Positions 6,458 through 7,937 of a stretch of 7,937 nucleotides of DNA are shown one piece after another; the first letter of the stretch is position 1; each line of letters starts with the position of its first letter. Source of the stretch: an uncultured Chloroflexaceae bacterium (lineage in GTDB: Bacteria > Chloroflexota > Chloroflexia > Chloroflexales > Chloroflexaceae); contig CAKZQX010000882.1 of NCBI GenBank assembly GCA_937141995.1, positions 1 to 7,937 on the forward strand, given 5' to 3'. The position numbers were made by a program, and so were the translations under genes. Under the pieces are notes generated by a model. It was not told the origin of the DNA. It searched no databases and worked only from the letters and a program-made list of their open reading frames with translations.

Positions 6458-6979
6458 ATGATTGCTGCGCTGATCCTCTTCTGCCTTGCCGTTTTGCTGC
6501 TCCTGTACGCGCTCCGGCTCCGTCGTCAAACCGGTATACCCTGGACACGGGTCGTTGCCGGGGATACGCATGGCTGGCGACCGCTGGAACGGCCGCTCTT
6601 CGCGCGCCGCTATGGGCTGACGGGTAAACCGGACTATCTGCTGCACCTGGCGCGGGCCTGTGTGCCGGTCGAGGTTAAGCCCACGCGCCGCGCCGCGTAT
6701 CCCTACGATTCGGATCTGATGCAACTGGTGGCCTACTGCCTGCTGGTGGAGGAGACGACCGGACGACCACCGCCCTACGGGTTGTTGCGCTATGCCGATG
6801 CTACCTTTCGAGTGGACTACACGCCCGCAGTGCGCGCCGAGTTGCTGGTGATCCTGGAGGATATGCGCGCTGACCTGGAAGCCGCTGATTGTCCCCGCAG
6901 CCATGACGAGCCGCGGCGGTGTGCCGGGTGTGGCTTCTTCGATATGTGTGAAGATGCGCTGGTTGACGAAACAGGATAG
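6458..6979 (+). CDS. C-terminal part of a Cas4/RecB-like nuclease: membrane helix plus PD-(D/E)XK domain
   Basis: This 173-aa ORF starts with a membrane helix (about residues 2-20) and continues into a PD-(D/E)XK nuclease core. Visible motifs are GLTGKPDYLL with Asp59, VPVEVKPT with Glu72 and Lys74, and the Q-x-x-x-Y motif (Gln89, Tyr93). The C-terminal Cys155-x2-Cys158-x5-Cys164 pattern matches the three late 4Fe-4S ligands of Cas4; Cys145 is extra. The fourth ligand, Cys15, lies in the preceding ORF in the same frame. Cas4 proteins are 5'-3' DNA exonucleases, often in CRISPR adaptation, but no cas genes or repeats occur here, so this is more likely a solo relative in DNA repair or another DNA process. 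No Shine-Dalgarno sequence precedes the ATG. A 9-nt gap separates it from the next gene. Confidence 0.8.
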   Translation: MIAALILFCLAVLLLLYALRLRRQTGIPWTRVVAGDTHGWRPLERPLFARRYGLTGKPDYLLHLARACVPVEVKPTRRAAYPYDSDLMQLVAYCLLVEETTGRPPPYGLLRYADATFRVDYTPAVRAELLVILEDMRADLEAADCPRSHDEPRRCAGCGFFDMCEDALVDETG

Positions 6980-6988
6980 AATGGTATC

Positions 6989-7231
6989 ATGCTGACACGG
7001 GCTGACGTTATTGCCGAAATTGAGGAGCATCTCGCAGGTTCGCTGAGCGCTGCGGCGCTGGCGGCGTGGGCGTTCGACCGTTTTTATGCCCATGATATGG
7101 GTGAGGAAGAGTTTAGCGAGAAAGATGCCGAAGTTATTGCAGCAGTGCTCGACGAGCTTATGTTTGCTGATAATGCCGCTTTCGCTCTGGATGAGCCGGC
7201 ACTGCGGACATTGATAACCCGGCTACAGTAG
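6989..7231 (+). CDS. Small acidic helical protein, unknown function
   Basis: An 80-aa ORF with 17 acidic and 5 basic residues, predicted mostly helical. Its pattern of an N-terminal LTRADVIAEIEEHLAG helix, a central AAWAFDRFYAHD segment and a C-terminal VLDELMFAD plus LDEPALRTLITRL looks like a compact, folded soluble protein. I have the impression of similar small unnamed proteins in other bacteria, but I cannot name a family. The start at 6989 has AGGA at 6973-6976, 12 nt away, a weak signal. Gaps of 9 nt before and 2 nt after place it in the rseP operon. Its acidity could suit a binding partner or inhibitor, but nothing in the sequence proves this. Confidence 0.7.
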   Translation: MLTRADVIAEIEEHLAGSLSAAALAAWAFDRFYAHDMGEEEFSEKDAEVIAAVLDELMFADNAAFALDEPALRTLITRLQ

Positions 7232-7233
7232 AG

Positions 7234-7593
7234 ATGAAGATACGCCAACATCCACGCATGCGTGATATTCTGAAGGGTGATGAGGTTTATTCCTATCCCC
7301 AGCACCTCTTTGCCCGAGTTGATGAGGTGTTTCCGGCGGCTGTCTGCGTGAAGGTAGGCATCCTGTCAGTGAATGGGCATATGGAGATGATTATCTCACC
7401 GCAGCTCTGGCGTGCTGATGATATTGAGAATCTCAGTGTCTGCCGCTACTGTGGGAGCCGCGAGGAGCTTGAGGTTGAACTGGGAACGGGTATTCCGTTT
7501 CGTACCTGTCACCGCTGCCGCGAAATTTTCACGCATGAGCATAACTGCAATCGCTGTGATAATCACAACCACAAAATGCTTCCGGATGAGTAA
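7234..7593 (+). CDS. Zinc-ribbon-like small protein with three CxxC pairs, unknown function
   Basis: A 119-aa ORF starting 2 nt after the previous stop and probably translated by coupling, since only a weak AGTAGAG precedes it. Residues 1-68 contain no Cys except Cys38 and look like a small beta-rich domain (FPAAVCVKVGILSVNGHMEMII). The C-terminal half has C70-x2-C73, C92-x2-C95 and C105-x2-C108. The first two pairs are spaced like a zinc ribbon with a beta hairpin between them (ELEVELGTGIPFRT). The third pair lies among His101, His103, His111 and His113 and could bind a second metal ion. I do not recognise the family. Zinc ribbons often bind nucleic acids or proteins, so a link to the nearby nuclease is possible but unproven. 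Confidence 0.75.
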   Translation: MKIRQHPRMRDILKGDEVYSYPQHLFARVDEVFPAAVCVKVGILSVNGHMEMIISPQLWRADDIENLSVCRYCGSREELEVELGTGIPFRTCHRCREIFTHEHNCNRCDNHNHKMLPDE

Positions 7594-7798
7594 GATCGGG
7601 TTCTAACACGCGCCTGTGTAATCGATATGCGGAGTATCTCCATCTGGGGGGATGGGTAGGCACGACTGCAAGTCGCACGGAGGCCGGATGCTTTGAACAT
7701 GTATCCGGATATCGATTCTCAGAGACTGTCTGAAAAGCTGATGCGCGTCGGTCCCACGGCATGCGGGGTGCCCTGCGACACCGGACAGCGCCCCAGGC
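7594..7798. other. Intergenic stretch without a supported gene; small hairpins
   Basis: No ORF here looks like a real gene. Small folds are CCATC/GATGG (7640-7644/7651-7655), CGACT-GCA-AGTCG (7663-7675) and CCGGAT/ATCCGG (7684-7689/7703-7708). None has a following T-run, so no terminator of the rseP unit can be assigned. GAGACTGTCTGAAAA at 7722-7736 resembles some insertion-sequence ends, but no transposase is visible. Confidence 0.5.
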
Positions 7799-7845
7799 GT
7801 CCCGGCGTCAGCCGGTTCCGGCCACACCCCGGCTGACGCCGGGAC
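7799..7845. repeat. Large inverted repeat, 17-bp perfect arms
   Basis: GTCCCGGCGTCAGCCGG (7799-7815) is the exact reverse complement of 7829-7845, with a 13-nt loop between. An outer GCCCC (7790-7794) can also pair with GGGGC (7855-7859). There is no T-run on either side, so a simple terminator is unlikely. A dispersed extragenic palindrome (REP- or MITE-like) is the most likely class, by inference. Copy number in the genome cannot be judged from here. Confidence 0.75.
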
Positions 7846-7937
7846 TCCCGCGCCGGGGCCGTCGCCCCATGACCCAATACCGTTCACATAGCAGAACCTG
7901 TGCGGTAGCCTGACAAACCGGGTGGTTGCTCCGCTAC
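7846..7937. other. Window end, no gene seen
   Basis: The last 92 nt hold the outer GGGGC arm (7855-7859) and the short GGGGCCGTCGCCCC imperfect palindrome (7855-7868). No start signal, RNA gene or ORF with family resemblance is visible before the edge. Confidence 0.4.

Noticed and set aside
6191..6979. A CRISPR-cas locus suggested by the Cas4-like protein
   Set aside because: No direct repeats with spacers and no cas1, cas2 or effector genes are in the window; the neighbours are rseP and small unknown genes.
6185..7093. A 302-codon open frame on the minus strand opposite the nuclease
   Set aside because: It is rich in Gln, Arg and Pro and shows no family motif. The + strand frames carry clear nuclease motifs, so this is a composition shadow.
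7655..7700. A tRNA-Cys-like anticodon arm (CTGCAAG loop with GCA)
   Set aside because: Only three anticodon-stem pairs form, and no acceptor stem, D arm or T arm can be found around it.
7603..7887. A 94-codon minus-strand frame in the tail
   Set aside because: It runs through the inverted repeat, is rich in Gly, Ala and Pro, and has no credible start signal or family resemblance.

Overview
The window looks like chromosomal DNA of a filamentous anoxygenic phototroph of the Chloroflexota, most likely Chloroflexus or a close relative. The reasons are the style of the translation and cell-envelope proteins, a short EF-Ts, moderately high GC, and small accessory ORFs behind rseP. This placement is inference from recognition, not from a search.

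Left part (1-4955): the end of a small hydrophobic protein gene is followed by a well-formed extended -10 promoter and a structured leader of about 140 nt. Then comes the classic cluster rpsB - tsf - pyrH - frr - uppS - cdsA, all on the + strand. It encodes ribosomal protein S2, elongation factor Ts, UMP kinase, ribosome recycling factor, undecaprenyl diphosphate synthase and phosphatidate cytidylyltransferase. The rpsB-tsf gap (184 nt) holds an 11-bp hairpin, a perfect 16-bp palindrome and a candidate second promoter. From tsf to cdsA the genes are tightly packed, except for a 79-nt gap before uppS. The unit closes with a strong intrinsic terminator at about 4922-4953. dxr, which often sits between cdsA and rseP in other bacteria, is absent here.

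Middle and right part (4956-7593): rseP (site-2 membrane protease) starts a second co-directional unit. Two nucleotides after it begins a reading frame with the hallmarks of a Cas4/RecB-like PD-(D/E)XK nuclease: an N-terminal Cys and His motif, a G-x-P-D motif, an E-x-K motif, a Q-x-x-x-Y motif and a C-terminal C-x2-C-x5-C cluster. Two transmembrane helices are inserted in the middle. One in-frame TAG codon lies between the two helices and splits it into 79-aa and 173-aa ORFs that share the same frame. Two small genes of unknown function follow with gaps of 9 and 2 nt: an 80-aa acidic helical protein and a 119-aa protein with three CxxC pairs.

Tail (7594-7937): no gene is supported. The stretch carries several small hairpins, one large inverted repeat with perfect 17-bp arms (7799-7845) and a sequence that resembles an IS end.

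The observations most worth following up are the amber-split, membrane-hairpin Cas4-like nuclease and the structured rpsB leader, which could be an S2-responsive regulatory RNA.
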